From NCBI RefSeq assembly GCF_014651035.1, contig NZ_BMWC01000004.1:248001-312000 (forward strand): a DNA stretch of 64,000 bases, written 5' to 3'. Position 1 is the stretch's first letter. The number at the start of each line of letters is the position of its first letter. Below are positions 25,288-34,892 of this stretch, piece after piece. The notes below the pieces were generated by a model. The model had not been told where the DNA came from and made no database searches. It saw only the letters and a program-made list of their open reading frames with translations. Made by a program: the position numbers and the translations under genes. The DNA is from Streptomyces lomondensis (GTDB lineage Bacteria > Actinomycetota > Actinomycetes > Streptomycetales > Streptomycetaceae).

Positions 25288-25905
25288 GTGCGCCCTGAAC
25301 GACTCCGCTCGGCTCTCACCCTGCTCACCGCCGCGACCGCGCTGGCCCTCGGTACGGCCGCCCCGGCGACCGCCGCCGTCGAGCGGCCCGCTCCCGCACC
25401 GCACGCGGCCGCCGCCGCACACGGCCTCACGTCCGTCACCGAACTGATCGCCCAGCGGCTGCTGCTCGCGGACAAGGTCGCCGCCGCCAAGTACGGCACG
25501 GACACGCCGATCGACGACCCGGCGCGCGAGGCGCAGATCCTGGACGACGTCCGCGCCCGGGCCGCCGCCCTCGGCCTCGACCCGGACGCCGTGGCCGCCG
25601 TGTTCCGGGACCAGATAGAGGCGAACAAGCTGGTGCAGCGCGGCCTGTACGCCCGCTGGGACGCCCACCCCGGCGAGCGCCCCACCGAGCGCCCCGACCT
25701 GGCGAAGGAGGTCCGCCCCGCCCTGGACCGCATCACGACCCAGCTGCTCGCCGCGCTGCAGGACACGGAACGGAGCCGGGCCGTGCCGTCCTGCGGTCCG
25801 CGCCTGGCCGCGGCGGCCGGCTGGTCGGCGTACACCCACCGGCTCGACGCCCTGCACCTGAAGGGACTCGGGCGGGCGCTGCCGTCGGTGTGTTCCGGCT
25901 CCTAG
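25288..25905 (+). CDS. Secreted chorismate mutase (AroQ-gamma class)
   Basis: A 205-residue exported protein. GTG 25288 follows AAAGG by 7 nt. A signal peptide covers about residues 1-30 (LTAATALALGTAAPATAA). The mature part has the periplasmic chorismate mutase pattern: TELIAQRLLLADKVAAAKYG (helix 1), DDPAREAQILDDV, and FRDQIEANKLVQRGLYARW. Two cysteines near the C-terminus (SCGPR, SVCSGS) could form a disulfide, as in the Mycobacterium tuberculosis secreted enzyme. The reaction is chorismate to prephenate. Why it is secreted is unclear for the whole class. It ends at a strong bidirectional hairpin. Confidence 0.83.
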   Translation: MRPERLRSALTLLTAATALALGTAAPATAAVERPAPAPHAAAAAHGLTSVTELIAQRLLLADKVAAAKYGTDTPIDDPAREAQILDDVRARAAALGLDPDAVAAVFRDQIEANKLVQRGLYARWDAHPGERPTERPDLAKEVRPALDRITTQLLAALQDTERSRAVPSCGPRLAAAAGWSAYTHRLDALHLKGLGRALPSVCSGS

Positions 25906-25964
25906 AAGGAGGCGCCGCCCGCTTCGACGAACCGGGCGATGTCCGTCAACTCCTGTGTGTCAGA

Positions 25965-26010
25965 CCGCCGTAGCGGCAGCCGGCACCACCGCCGGCTGCC
26001 GCCACGGCGG
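25965..26010. terminator. Strong bidirectional terminator hairpin
   Basis: A 12-bp perfect stem (GCGGCAGCCGGC / GCCGGCTGCCGC) closes a 6-nt loop and is extended by seven more pairs after one mismatch, giving 20-nt arms. It sits between the convergent chorismate mutase and CocE genes. Confidence 0.8.
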
Positions 26011-26033
26011 CATGTGAGACGTCGTCAGGTGGT

Positions 26034-28073
26034 TCAGAGCAGGTCGCGGGGGACCTGTTCGTTCCACGTGCGCGAGAAGACCCGGCGGTCGGCCTCGTAC
26101 GCGTCGAGGGTCGCGTCCACGAAGAAGTCCCTCTCGTCGCACGTGAGCCGGGTGTGGGTCACCACGCGCACGTCCCAGTCGTCGCGGCGGAAGCTCATCG
26201 TCCAGGTGGACTCGCCGCCGGCCGACGTGAAGTCGTCGGCGACCGCCGTGTAGCGCTCGTGGGCGCGGCGGCCGGCCTCAAGGCCGATGTCCTCGAAGCG
26301 GACCGTGCCCCGGTCCTTCACGATGTCCAGCTCGGCGTGGTAGTCGACCAGATCCCGCTTGACCTCCCAGCGCTCCTCGGGCGGCGTCACCTGGGTGGTG
26401 GCGAGCGGAGGCGTGCCCTCCGGCTCGCCGAACGGGGACGACGGCACCTCGTCGGGTTCGTCCACCGGCCGCACCGGCAGAGTGAGCGTGCTGGAGTGCT
26501 CGTGGACGCTGAGCAGGGCCGGCTTCGGCGGCGGCCAGGCCAGCGGCCAGTAGGACGTGGAGAGGGAGAGCCGGATGCGGTGCCCCGGCGGGAACGCCTG
26601 CGCCACCCCGTTCAGCGGGATGGTGGCCCGGTAGCGGCGCCCCGGCTCCAGCGGCTCGGGGGATTCCGTGCTGTCCAGGCGGGTGAGGTTCAGGATGCCG
26701 TACGAGACGCGGGTCGCGGCCCCGTCGGGGCTCACGTCGGACAGCCGCGCGGCCACCAGGGCGACCGGCTCGCTGACCGACAGGTCGAGTTCGACGCTCG
26801 GCGATCCGAGGATCTCCAGCGGCTCGGTCAGCGGCTCGCTGTCGAAGACGAGGGAACCGCCGTCCTCCTCCCGCTGGTCGTAGGGCAGGTCCGGCGGGGC
26901 GTTGTAGGAGGCCCACTTGCCGGCGAACTGGCCGACGGACAGCGGCGACCTCACGGTCATCGCCGCGCCGTCCGGGGCATCAGGGCCCGCCGGGTCCTGC
27001 GGGGGCTCGATCCGGTGCCGGGTGAGCGGATGCCTGACCGGCCGGATGTGCGGGGACGGCCAGTCCGGCTCGCCGACCCAGCGTCCCGGCCGTTCCTCGT
27101 ACGACGTGGAGGGCGGCACGCTGTCCTGCATCCACGCCTGGAGCATGGGGCCGTCCATGACGCCGTTGTCGACGCCCTTGAGCCAGTGGTCCCACCACCG
27201 GACGAGTTCCTGAAGGTAGCCGATCGCGGGGCCGGGCTCCCCGAGGTGCGGGAACTTGTGCGACCAGGGGCCGATCAGCCCCTTGCGGGGGACCTCCAGG
27301 TTGCCGAGCAGCCGGGTCACGGCGTTGGAGTAGCCGTCGGCCCAGCCGCTGGAAGCCAGTACCGGGCACTGCACGCTCGTGTAGTCCTCGCACACCGAGG
27401 CGTGCCGCCAGTAGTCGTCGCGGCGCTGGTGGCGCAGCCACTGCAGGACCCAGGGCTCGGTGTTCTCCAGCCGTTCGTGCCACATCTCGCGCCAGCGGTC
27501 GCCGACCACGGCCGGGTCGGGCGGGCAGGTGCCGTAGGCGAACATGGTGCCCGCCTCGGCCAGATTGTCCGACAGCAGGGCGCCGCCCATGTAGTGCATG
27601 TCGTCGGAGTGCCGGTCGTCGGTGAAGGAGGCGATGGCGATGGCCTTCAGGCTCGGCGGCCGACGGGCCGCCACCTGGAGCGCCGCGAACGCGCCCCAGG
27701 AGATGCCCATCATGCCCGTGCCGCCGTCGCACCAGGGCTGCTCGGCCAGCCAGGCCAGCACCTCCTCGGCGTCCGCCTGCTCCCGCTCCAGGTACTCGTC
27801 GCGCAGCACGCCCTCCGAGTCGCCGGTGCCGCGCAGGTCGACGCGGACGCAGGCGTAGCCGTGCCCGGCGAGATACGGGTGGTGGACGGAGTCCCGTACG
27901 GCCGTCAGGTCGCGCTTGCGGTACGGGATGTACTCCAGCACCGCCGGCACCGGCTCCTGGTCGGAGGAGGTGGGGCGCCAGATGTGCGCGGAGAGCCGGA
28001 CCCCGTCCGACATCGGGATCGTGACGTGCTCTTCTTCCTTGGTCGCGTACGGCAGGTTGGTCACGTAACGCAT
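26034..28073 (-). CDS. CocE/NonD-family hydrolase (X-Pro dipeptidyl peptidase-like)
   Basis: A 679-residue alpha/beta hydrolase with the nucleophile elbow GISWGAF, a preceding strand VRVDLRGTGDSEG, and a C-terminal jelly-roll (LDLSVSEPVALVAARLSDV; FPPGHRIRLSLSTSYWP) typical of CocE/NonD proteins. These hydrolyse esters or amides, and the substrate here is unknown. No signal peptide is seen, so it is probably cytoplasmic. It starts 16 bp after the stop of an ATP-grasp gene on the same strand, so the pair should be one operon. That suggests one enzyme makes and the other cleaves or transfers an acyl/amide bond, which is inference. Confidence 0.82.
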   Translation of the reverse strand: MRYVTNLPYATKEEEHVTIPMSDGVRLSAHIWRPTSSDQEPVPAVLEYIPYRKRDLTAVRDSVHHPYLAGHGYACVRVDLRGTGDSEGVLRDEYLEREQADAEEVLAWLAEQPWCDGGTGMMGISWGAFAALQVAARRPPSLKAIAIASFTDDRHSDDMHYMGGALLSDNLAEAGTMFAYGTCPPDPAVVGDRWREMWHERLENTEPWVLQWLRHQRRDDYWRHASVCEDYTSVQCPVLASSGWADGYSNAVTRLLGNLEVPRKGLIGPWSHKFPHLGEPGPAIGYLQELVRWWDHWLKGVDNGVMDGPMLQAWMQDSVPPSTSYEERPGRWVGEPDWPSPHIRPVRHPLTRHRIEPPQDPAGPDAPDGAAMTVRSPLSVGQFAGKWASYNAPPDLPYDQREEDGGSLVFDSEPLTEPLEILGSPSVELDLSVSEPVALVAARLSDVSPDGAATRVSYGILNLTRLDSTESPEPLEPGRRYRATIPLNGVAQAFPPGHRIRLSLSTSYWPLAWPPPKPALLSVHEHSSTLTLPVRPVDEPDEVPSSPFGEPEGTPPLATTQVTPPEERWEVKRDLVDYHAELDIVKDRGTVRFEDIGLEAGRRAHERYTAVADDFTSAGGESTWTMSFRRDDWDVRVVTHTRLTCDERDFFVDATLDAYEADRRVFSRTWNEQVPRDLL

Positions 28074-28089
28074 GGAACCGACGTGCTCC

Positions 28090-29403
28090 TCACTCTCGCG
28101 GGGTTTCGGCCTCGGGCGGGGCGTCGTCGAAGACGAGGCCCAGGGCGGCCACGCAGTGGTCGAACTTCTCCCGCAGCTCCTGCTCGTTCGCCCCGCCGGT
28201 GTAGATGTGCGCCAACTCGTAGCTGTAGCTGTCCTGTCCGGGCAGCTCGGAGAGCCTGGTGCCCTCTTCGGGGATCACCTCGATGCGCACGCCCGGGGTC
28301 TCCCGCTCGATGCGGTCGATCTCCTCGCGGCTCGGCACCCGGCGCACCACACCGTCGGTGAACCAGCGGTGGTACCACTTCGCGGCCATCGCGTACGGGC
28401 CCTCGCGGTGCGGCATGCGCGGATCGTCGCCGAGGGCGAGGCTGACCATGCAGTGGTGGTTGGGCACGCCGTCGACGTACTGGAACAGCTCGGCGTGCGA
28501 CTGGGAGTGCCGGGGGTTGATCTCCAGCAGGTTGATCTCCTGCGTGTGCGGATCGTAGAAGTACTCGATGCTGAAGGTGGCCGAGTCCATGCCGATCTGC
28601 CGCATCACGCGCTTGCTGACGTCGTGCAGCTGCGTGATGACCGGCGCCGGCAGCGTCGAGGGGTACTGGTGGCGCAGGAAGCAGGACGAGTCCGGGTAGT
28701 TGATGGAGTCCAGGACGCCGTAGACCGTCACCTCGCCCTGGTGGACGTAGCCCTCGACGGCGACCTGGACGCCGGACATCGACTCCTCCGCCAGGCAGAC
28801 CCGGCCGCCCACGCCGTCCATCTCCGGCGGCAGGTCGACGCGTTCGAGGATGTGCTCGAAGGGGCCGCCGATGCGGGAGATGCCGTCGCGGATCTCGGCG
28901 ACCGCCTTCCGGAACTCCTCCTCGTCATCGACGCCGAAGGCGAGTTCGGAGGAGTACGAGAGCGCGGGCTTGACCCACATCGGGAACCGCACGTCCTCCG
29001 GCGGGTGGGGCGGCTCGGCCGACAGGTCGACCCGGCCGAAGCGCGGGTGCCGGTCGGTGGCCTTCTGCTGCTCCAGCCGGCTCCAGTACTTGTGCTCGCA
29101 CTTGACCACGGACGCAAGGCTCGTGCTGCGGGTGCCGTAGCGTTCGCTCAGGATCGGGACGAGGGTGCTGACCGGGAAGTCCCAGTAGCCGACGATCGCG
29201 TCGATGCTGCCGTCGAAGCCGTCCAGCACACCCTGCGCCTTGTCGAGCAGCGTGGGCAGATGCACCTCGCCGACCTGGAGTTCCTCGACGGTCAGCAGCT
29301 GGTGAAAACGCAGCCGTTCGGCGCCGGGGACCTGCCGGAGCGTCGGCAGATTGGCCTCGTCGAGCCCGATCACAAAGACGTTCTTCACCGTCTCGTCAGA
29401 CAC
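28090..29403 (-). CDS. ATP-grasp domain ligase
   Basis: A 437-residue cytosolic enzyme starting at GTG 29403, with GGAAGGAGA 6 nt upstream. The N-terminal third has a Rossmann-like start (KNVFVIGLDEANLPTL). The ATP-grasp fold follows: FPMWVKPALSYSSELAF (ATP-binding strand and lysine), VAVEGYVHQGEV, and the metal-binding segment INLLEINPRHSQSH. ATP-grasp enzymes couple ATP to carboxylate-amine or carboxylate-thiol ligation. This one resembles the amino-acid ligase or biotin-carboxylase-like group, but the substrates cannot be assigned. It is upstream of the CocE-type hydrolase (16-bp gap) and divergent from the SDR gene. Confidence 0.82.
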   Translation of the reverse strand: MSDETVKNVFVIGLDEANLPTLRQVPGAERLRFHQLLTVEELQVGEVHLPTLLDKAQGVLDGFDGSIDAIVGYWDFPVSTLVPILSERYGTRSTSLASVVKCEHKYWSRLEQQKATDRHPRFGRVDLSAEPPHPPEDVRFPMWVKPALSYSSELAFGVDDEEEFRKAVAEIRDGISRIGGPFEHILERVDLPPEMDGVGGRVCLAEESMSGVQVAVEGYVHQGEVTVYGVLDSINYPDSSCFLRHQYPSTLPAPVITQLHDVSKRVMRQIGMDSATFSIEYFYDPHTQEINLLEINPRHSQSHAELFQYVDGVPNHHCMVSLALGDDPRMPHREGPYAMAAKWYHRWFTDGVVRRVPSREEIDRIERETPGVRIEVIPEEGTRLSELPGQDSYSYELAHIYTGGANEQELREKFDHCVAALGLVFDDAPPEAETPRE

Positions 29404-29613
29404 ACGGCTCTCCTTCCGATGGCCGGCTCGAAGGCCGGGATTGCAAGATCGTCGGAGTACCCCTTGTGCCTGCCGGCAATCTGATCCGGCCCGTCGCCCG
29501 TCCGGTACGACGCGGAACATGGCGGCCGCTGTTGTGGGAACGCGGTGCGGGACAGAACGGTGCGGGCCAGGACGAACGGCCCCGCCGTGGACGACACGGG
29601 AGAAGGGGAAGCC

Positions 29614-30519
29614 TTGTCTCACGAGGAGGGACAGTCCGCACCGCAGGTCGTGTCCGAACCCGCGCCGCCCTACGACTCCGACAAGCAGCGGCGGCCCGGC
29701 ATCGAGGCCGACATGCGCACCGAGCCGCGCTACCGGGCGAGCCGCTACCGAGCCAGCGGGAAACTCGAGGGCAAGGCCGCGCTGATCACCGGCGGCGACT
29801 CCGGCATCGGACGGGCCGTGGCCCTGCTGTACGCGCGCGAGGGCGCCGACGTCGCCCTCGTGTACCTGCCCGAGGAGCAGGTGGACGCGGAGCGGGTACG
29901 GCGCGAGGTGGAGGAGGACGGGCGGCGCTGCCTGCTGCTGCCCGGCGACCTCACCGACCCGGCGTTCTGCCGCAAGGCCGTCGAGCGGACCGTGGCGGAG
30001 CTGGGCGGGCTGAACATCCTGGTGAGCAACGCCGCGTACCTCAACAGCAAGCTGGAACTGGAGCAGTTGACCGCGGAGGACTTCGACCGGACGTTCAGGA
30101 CGAACGTCTACGCGTACTTCCATCTGCTCATGGCGGCGCTGCCCCATCTGGAGCCCGGCGACGCCGTCATCGCCACCGCGACCGAGGAGGCGCTCAAGGG
30201 CAGCACGACGATGATCGACTACGCGGCGTCCAAGGCCGCGCTGATCACCCTGACCAAGTCGGTGGCCGTGCACCTGGCCAAGCGGGGTGTCCGCGCGAAC
30301 GTGGTGGCGCCCGGCCCGACCTGGACACCGCTCAACGAGGCCGACCCGCACATGCCGCCGGACGGGCTCGCGCGGATCGGCAGCGAGGCTCCCCTGGAGC
30401 GCGCCGCGCAGCCGGAGGAGATCGCACCCACGTACGTCTACCTCGCCTCCGACGCCGACTCCAGCTACACGGTCGGGGAGGTCATCGCGGTGACCGGCGG
30501 CATCGTCGACACGCGGTAG
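29614..30519 (+). CDS. SDR-family oxidoreductase (YghA-like, N-terminally extended)
   Basis: A short-chain dehydrogenase of about 301 residues. TTG 29614 is preferred because AGAAGGGGAA is ideally spaced; GTG 29587 is an alternative. A ~50-residue N-terminal extension with PPYDSDKQRRPGIEADM is typical of the stress-linked YghA/GsiB-neighbour SDR group. The NAD(P)-binding motif is TGGDSGIG, the NNAG-like motif SNAA, and the active-site Tyr/Lys DYAASK. The catalytic Ser position, 13 residues before the Tyr, is a Thr (ATATEE). It stands alone, divergent from the ATP-grasp gene. The substrate is unknown. Confidence 0.83.
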   Translation: MSHEEGQSAPQVVSEPAPPYDSDKQRRPGIEADMRTEPRYRASRYRASGKLEGKAALITGGDSGIGRAVALLYAREGADVALVYLPEEQVDAERVRREVEEDGRRCLLLPGDLTDPAFCRKAVERTVAELGGLNILVSNAAYLNSKLELEQLTAEDFDRTFRTNVYAYFHLLMAALPHLEPGDAVIATATEEALKGSTTMIDYAASKAALITLTKSVAVHLAKRGVRANVVAPGPTWTPLNEADPHMPPDGLARIGSEAPLERAAQPEEIAPTYVYLASDADSSYTVGEVIAVTGGIVDTR

Positions 30520-30607
30520 TCCGGCCCGGCCGAGGGCCCGGGGGAGTGCAGGCCGCCGGGTGCCCGGCCGGTGGGTGAACCCCGGTGCTCACGGGTACTC
30601 GCCGGGC

Positions 30608-31129
30608 ATGATCAGGCGTGCGCTGTGGCAGGGGCTCCTCGCCGGTACCGCGGGCGGTGTCGTGATGACCCTCGGCGAGAAGATCGAGCAGGCCGTCACC
30701 GGCCGGCCCGGCTCCCATGTGCCCGCGCGGGTGCTTCAGCGGCTGACCGGACTGCCCGAACGCCCCGGCACCCAGCCGCTGCCGGCCAACTGGGCCATGC
30801 ACTATGGCCAGGCCGCCCTCCTCGGCGTGCTGCGCTCCGTCATGGCCCAGGCGGGACTGCGCGGACCGGTCGCCTCCGCCCAGTTCACCGTCGTCCGCCT
30901 CACCAACGACCAGATCCTCGAGAACGCGACCGGTGTCGGCGCCCCGCCCGCCACCTGGCCTCGCGGGGAACTCGTCGTCGACGTCCTGCACAAGGCCGTC
31001 TACGCCTTCGTCACGGGAGCCGTCGCCGACGCCCTGGCCGCCCGGCACGGCCCCGGGCCCGGGCAGCGCCACGCGGCCCTCCGCCCCGGCCGCCACCCTG
31101 ACGTCGGGCCGCTGCCCCGCGGGGGGTGA
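30608..31129 (+). CDS. Small membrane-associated protein, uncharacterised
   Basis: A 173-residue protein starting at ATG 30608. An N-terminal glycine-rich hydrophobic segment (LWQGLLAGTAGGVVMTLGEKIEQ) is followed by HYGQAALLGVLRSVMAQAG and a C-terminal helix region HKAVYAFVTGAVADALA, so three or four membrane-facing helices are likely. The tail is Pro/Arg-rich. It resembles the hypothetical DUF1440-like membrane proteins of actinomycetes, but I cannot name the family with confidence. The stretch 31130-31282 holds no recognised gene. Confidence 0.6.
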   Translation: MIRRALWQGLLAGTAGGVVMTLGEKIEQAVTGRPGSHVPARVLQRLTGLPERPGTQPLPANWAMHYGQAALLGVLRSVMAQAGLRGPVASAQFTVVRLTNDQILENATGVGAPPATWPRGELVVDVLHKAVYAFVTGAVADALAARHGPGPGQRHAALRPGRHPDVGPLPRGG

Positions 31130-31282
31130 CTCCCGGGCGGCACGGGGACGTGTCCGTCCGGTGCCGTCTCCGAAGGAGCCGGGTACTCGTTCCGGCGGCC
31201 CGCCACCGCTTCCCCGGACAGCGCCGGTGACCTGCCGAAACAGCTCACGGCAGGGCGACAGCGGCCCCGCCCCGGCGCATGG

Positions 31283-31963
31283 TCAGATGGCCGCGCGGAC
31301 GGCCCGTTCAAAACCCTCGACGTGACCGCGGGCCAGCCGCGCCGCCTGCTCCGGCTCGCCCGCGACGATCGCCTCGATCAGCGGCCCGTGCTCCTCCACA
31401 TGGCCGGCCATGTCGGACAGCCGGTCGAGGAACAGGCACCAGATGCGGGTCGCCAGGTTGTCGTGCCGGACGAGGGTGTCCTCCAGGTACGGGTTGTGGG
31501 CGGCGGCGTAGACCGCGCGGTGGACCTGGAGGTCCAGGTGCATGAGCTCGGTGGCGTCCTGCCGCCGGGCGTCCGCGCTCAGCAGCTCCTGGCGCAGAGC
31601 CGTCAGGACGGCCCGGTCCGCGGCCGTGGCGCGCCGCGCGGCCTGGGCGGCGGCCAGCGGCTCCAGCTCCTGGCGCACCTCGGAGATATGGGCCAGGTCC
31701 GTGATGTTGACCTCGGTGGCGAAGGTGCCGCGCCGGGGGTAGGTCGTGATCAGCCGCTCGTACTGGAGCCGCTTGAGCGCCTCGCGCACCGGCGTCCGCC
31801 CGACGCCGAGGGACTGGGCCAGCTGCTCCTCGTGGATCGGCGCGCCCGGGCGGATCTCGAGCATGACGAGCCGGTCGCGGATGGCGCGGTAGGCGCGCTC
31901 GGCGAGGGACAGCTCCTCGCCCCCTGCCTCACCGCTCCTGGGCTCGGTCGCCAGCTGTTGCAT
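31283..31963 (-). CDS. GntR-family (FadR/FCD) repressor of the glyA-sox operon
   Basis: A 226-residue regulator with an N-terminal winged HTH ([33 protein letters not shown]) and a C-terminal all-helical FCD ligand domain with metal-binding-type residues ([24 protein letters not shown]). It is divergent from glyA-soxBDAG. A 12-bp palindrome in the 95-bp intergenic region overlaps the predicted transcription start of the operon. The simplest reading is a repressor released by sarcosine or a related metabolite; the ligand is inference. Confidence 0.85.
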   Translation of the reverse strand: MQQLATEPRSGEAGGEELSLAERAYRAIRDRLVMLEIRPGAPIHEEQLAQSLGVGRTPVREALKRLQYERLITTYPRRGTFATEVNITDLAHISEVRQELEPLAAAQAARRATAADRAVLTALRQELLSADARRQDATELMHLDLQVHRAVYAAAHNPYLEDTLVRHDNLATRIWCLFLDRLSDMAGHVEEHGPLIEAIVAGEPEQAARLARGHVEGFERAVRAAI

Positions 31964-31973
31964 GAATGCCCCC

Positions 31974-32002
31974 TTGACCTGTCCGGCGAGCTCCCATACC
32001 GT
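31974..32002 (+). promoter_or_regulatory. Promoter of the glyA-soxBDAG operon
   Basis: TTGACC (31974-31979), a 17-bp spacer, then TACCGT (31997-32002) matches the -35/-10 layout of HrdB-type promoters. Transcription would start around 32009, just before the GntR-type palindrome. Confidence 0.6.
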
Positions 32003-32012
32003 ACCGCAGAGT

Positions 32013-32024
32013 CTGATATATCAG
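32013..32024. promoter_or_regulatory. GntR-type operator
   Basis: CTGATATATCAG is a perfect 12-bp palindrome in an otherwise GC-rich context. It is 11 bp downstream of the -10 and 35 bp upstream of glyA, so binding would block initiation or clearance. Confidence 0.65.
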
Positions 32025-32058
32025 TTGCGCATTAGTCGGCTCCCAGGATGGTGCACAG

Positions 32059-33363
32059 ATGGCGACCAGCCCGTCGACCAGCACGCTCGCCTCCCCCCTC
32101 GCCCTCCCGCTCGGCGAGCTCGACCCGGAGATCGCCACCGCGCTCCAGGCCGAGCTGCACCGCCAGCAGTCGACCCTGGAGATGATCGCCTCGGAGAACT
32201 TCGCCCCGGCCGCCGTCATGGAGGCCCAGGGCTCGGTGCTGACCAACAAGTACGCGGAGGGCTACCCGGGCCGCCGCTACTACGGCGGCTGCGCACACGT
32301 CGACGTCGTCGAGCGGCTGGCGATCGCCCGGGTGAAGGAGCTGTTCGGCGCCGAGGCCGCGAACGTGCAGCCGCACTCGGGCGCCCAGGCCAACGCCGCC
32401 GCGATGTTCGCGCTCCTGAAGCCCGGCGACACGATCCTCGGCCTCGATCTGGCGCACGGCGGTCACCTGACCCACGGCATGCGCCTCAACTACTCCGGCA
32501 GGCTGTACGACGTCGTGCCGTACCACGTGCGCGAGTCCGACCTGCGCATCGACATGGACGAGGTCGAGCGGCTCGCCCTCGCGCACCGGCCGAAGATGAT
32601 CGTCGCCGGCTGGTCGGCCTACCCCCGGCAGCTGGACTTCGCCGCGTTCCGGCGGATCGCCGACCAGGTGGGCGCGTACCTGCTGGTGGACATGGCGCAC
32701 TTCGCCGGGCTGGTGGCCGCGGGCCTGCACCCGAACCCCGTCCCGTACGCCGACGTCGTCACGACCACCACCCACAAGACCCTCGGCGGCCCCCGGGGCG
32801 GTGTGATCCTCAGCCGCGCCGACCTGGCCAAGAAGATCAACTCGGCGGTGTTCCCGGGCCAGCAGGGCGGCCCGCTGGAGCATGTCATCGCGGCGAAGGC
32901 GGTCGCGTTCAAGGTGGCGGCGGGGGAGGAGTTCCGGGAGCGCCAGCAGCGCACCCTGCACGGCGCCCGCATCCTCGCCGGACGGCTGCTGTCCGACGAC
33001 GTGGCCGAGGCCGGGATCACCGTGCTGACCGGCGGCACCGAAGTCCACCTGGTCCTCGTCGACCTGCGCCACTCCGCGCTCGACGGGCGCCAGGCCGAGG
33101 ACCGGCTGCACCGCGTCGGCATCACCGTCAACCGCAACGCCGTGCCGTTCGACCCGCGCCCGCCGATGGTGTCCTCGGGCCTGCGGATCGGCACCCCGGC
33201 GCTGGCCACCCGGGGCTTCGGCGAGACGGAGTTCCGGGAGGTGGCCGACATCATCGCCGAGGTCCTGAAGGGGGACCGGGCCGACGACGAACTGCGCGCC
33301 CGCGTCGGGAAACTCGCCGCCGCCTTCCCCCTCTACGCCCACCTGAAGGGAGCCGAGGCATGA
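32059..33363 (+). CDS. glyA: Serine hydroxymethyltransferase
   Basis: A PLP enzyme of 434 residues interconverting serine and glycine with tetrahydrofolate. It has the usual signatures: ASENFAP near the N-terminus, [30 protein letters not shown] and the PLP-lysine motif [14 protein letters not shown]. In this operon it would combine the glycine and methylene-THF released by sarcosine oxidase into serine. Its stop overlaps soxB (ATGA), so it is the first gene of a coupled five-gene operon. It is probably a dedicated second SHMT, with the housekeeping copy elsewhere in the genome. Confidence 0.93.
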   Translation: MATSPSTSTLASPLALPLGELDPEIATALQAELHRQQSTLEMIASENFAPAAVMEAQGSVLTNKYAEGYPGRRYYGGCAHVDVVERLAIARVKELFGAEAANVQPHSGAQANAAAMFALLKPGDTILGLDLAHGGHLTHGMRLNYSGRLYDVVPYHVRESDLRIDMDEVERLALAHRPKMIVAGWSAYPRQLDFAAFRRIADQVGAYLLVDMAHFAGLVAAGLHPNPVPYADVVTTTTHKTLGGPRGGVILSRADLAKKINSAVFPGQQGGPLEHVIAAKAVAFKVAAGEEFRERQQRTLHGARILAGRLLSDDVAEAGITVLTGGTEVHLVLVDLRHSALDGRQAEDRLHRVGITVNRNAVPFDPRPPMVSSGLRIGTPALATRGFGETEFREVADIIAEVLKGDRADDELRARVGKLAAAFPLYAHLKGAEA

Positions 33364-34583
33364 CCGCCGCCCAGCCGCTTCCGGAGCACCCGGACTTCCT
33401 CTGGCGCAACCTCGAGCCGCGCTCCTCGTACGACGTCGTCATCGTCGGCGGGGGCGGCCACGGCCTGGCCACCGCCTACTACCTGGCCAAGAACCACGGC
33501 ATCACGAACGTCGCCGTCCTGGAGAAGGGCTGGCTGGCCGGCGGCAACATGGCCCGCAACACCACGATCATCCGCTCCAACTACCTGTGGGACGAGAGCG
33601 CGGCCATCTACGAGCACGCGCTGAAGCTGTGGGAGCGGCTCCCGGAGGAGCTGGACTACGACTTCCTGTTCAGCCAGCGCGGCGTCCTCAACCTCGCGCA
33701 CACCCTCCAGGACGTCCGCGAGGGCGTGCGCCGCGCGGGCGCCAACCGCCTCAACGGGGTCGATGCCGAGTGGCTCGAACCGGACGAGGTCGCCAAGGTC
33801 TGCCCCATCCTCAACGTCTCGCCCCGCACCCGCTATCCGGTCCTCGGCGCCACCTTCCAGCCCCGGGCCGGCATCGCCAAGCACGACCACGTCGCCTGGG
33901 CCCTGGCCCGCCGCGCCGACGAGCTGGGCGTGGACCTGATCCAGGGCTGCGAGGTCACGGGTTTCCTCAAGGACGGCGACCGGGTCGTGGGCGTCGAGAC
34001 GAACCGGGGCCGTATCCACGCCGGCCGGGTCGGCCTCGCGGCGGCCGGGCACAGCAGCGTGCTGGCCGAGCGGGCGGGCGTCCGGCTGCCGGTGCAGTCC
34101 CATCCGCTCCAGGCGCTGGTCTCCGAGCTGCACGAGCCCGTGCACCCGACGGTCGTCATGTCGAACCATGTGCACGTCTACGTGTCCCAGGCCCACAAGG
34201 GCGAGCTGGTGATGGGCGCGGGCGTCGACTCGTACAACGGCTACGGCCAGCGCGGCTCCTTCCACGTCATCGAGCGGCAGATGGCGGCCGCCGTGGAGCT
34301 GTTCCCCGTCTTCGCCCGCGCGCACGTGCTGCGCACCTGGGGCGGCATCGTCGACGTCACCCCGGACGCCTCCCCGATCATCGGCGCCACCCCCGTCGGG
34401 AACCTCTACGTCAACTGCGGCTGGGGCACCGGCGGCTTCAAGGCCACCCCCGCCGCCGGCTGGACCTTCGCCCACACCCTCGCCACCGGCGAACCGCATC
34501 CGCTGAACGCCCCCTTCGCCCTCGAACGCTTCACCACGGGCGCTCTGATCGACGAACACGGCGCAGCGGCCGTGGCCCACTGA
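33360..34583 (+). CDS. soxB: Sarcosine oxidase beta subunit
   Basis: A 407-residue flavoprotein subunit of heterotetrameric sarcosine oxidase. The dinucleotide-binding motif is [17 protein letters not shown] near residue 27. [12 protein letters not shown] and [15 protein letters not shown] follow; a His in the latter region is where this family attaches FMN covalently. The C-terminus has [15 protein letters not shown] and [13 protein letters not shown]. This subunit oxidises sarcosine. ATG 33360 overlaps the glyA stop. Confidence 0.93.
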   Translation: MTAAQPLPEHPDFLWRNLEPRSSYDVVIVGGGGHGLATAYYLAKNHGITNVAVLEKGWLAGGNMARNTTIIRSNYLWDESAAIYEHALKLWERLPEELDYDFLFSQRGVLNLAHTLQDVREGVRRAGANRLNGVDAEWLEPDEVAKVCPILNVSPRTRYPVLGATFQPRAGIAKHDHVAWALARRADELGVDLIQGCEVTGFLKDGDRVVGVETNRGRIHAGRVGLAAAGHSSVLAERAGVRLPVQSHPLQALVSELHEPVHPTVVMSNHVHVYVSQAHKGELVMGAGVDSYNGYGQRGSFHVIERQMAAAVELFPVFARAHVLRTWGGIVDVTPDASPIIGATPVGNLYVNCGWGTGGFKATPAAGWTFAHTLATGEPHPLNAPFALERFTTGALIDEHGAAAVAH

Positions 34584-34595
34584 GGAGGCACCACC

Positions 34596-34892
34596 GTGCT
34601 GCTGATCACCTGCCCGTGGTGCGGTCCACGGGACGAGACCGAGTACCACTACGGCGGACAGGCCCACGTCCCCTACCCCGAGACCCCCGCCGACCTCACC
34701 GACGAGCAGTGGGCCGCGTACGTCTTCTACCGCGACAACCCCAAGGGCCCGTTCGCCGAACGGTGGATGCACAGCATCGGCTGCCGCCGCTGGTTCAACG
34801 TGCTGCGCGACACCGCCACCCACGAGGTGCTGACCTCGTACCGGCTGGACGAACCCCGCCCCGAACTGCCCCAGGCCGGAGGGAACCGATGA
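34596..34892 (+). CDS. soxD: Sarcosine oxidase delta subunit
   Basis: A 98-residue zinc-binding subunit starting at GTG 34596. The zinc ligands expected for SoxD are all present: Cys6, Cys9 (TCPWCG), His59 and Cys63 (MHSIGC). The family pattern [12 protein letters not shown] is intact. The stop overlaps the soxA ATG (ATGA), consistent with stoichiometric assembly of the tetramer. Confidence 0.93.
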   Translation: MLLITCPWCGPRDETEYHYGGQAHVPYPETPADLTDEQWAAYVFYRDNPKGPFAERWMHSIGCRRWFNVLRDTATHEVLTSYRLDEPRPELPQAGGNR

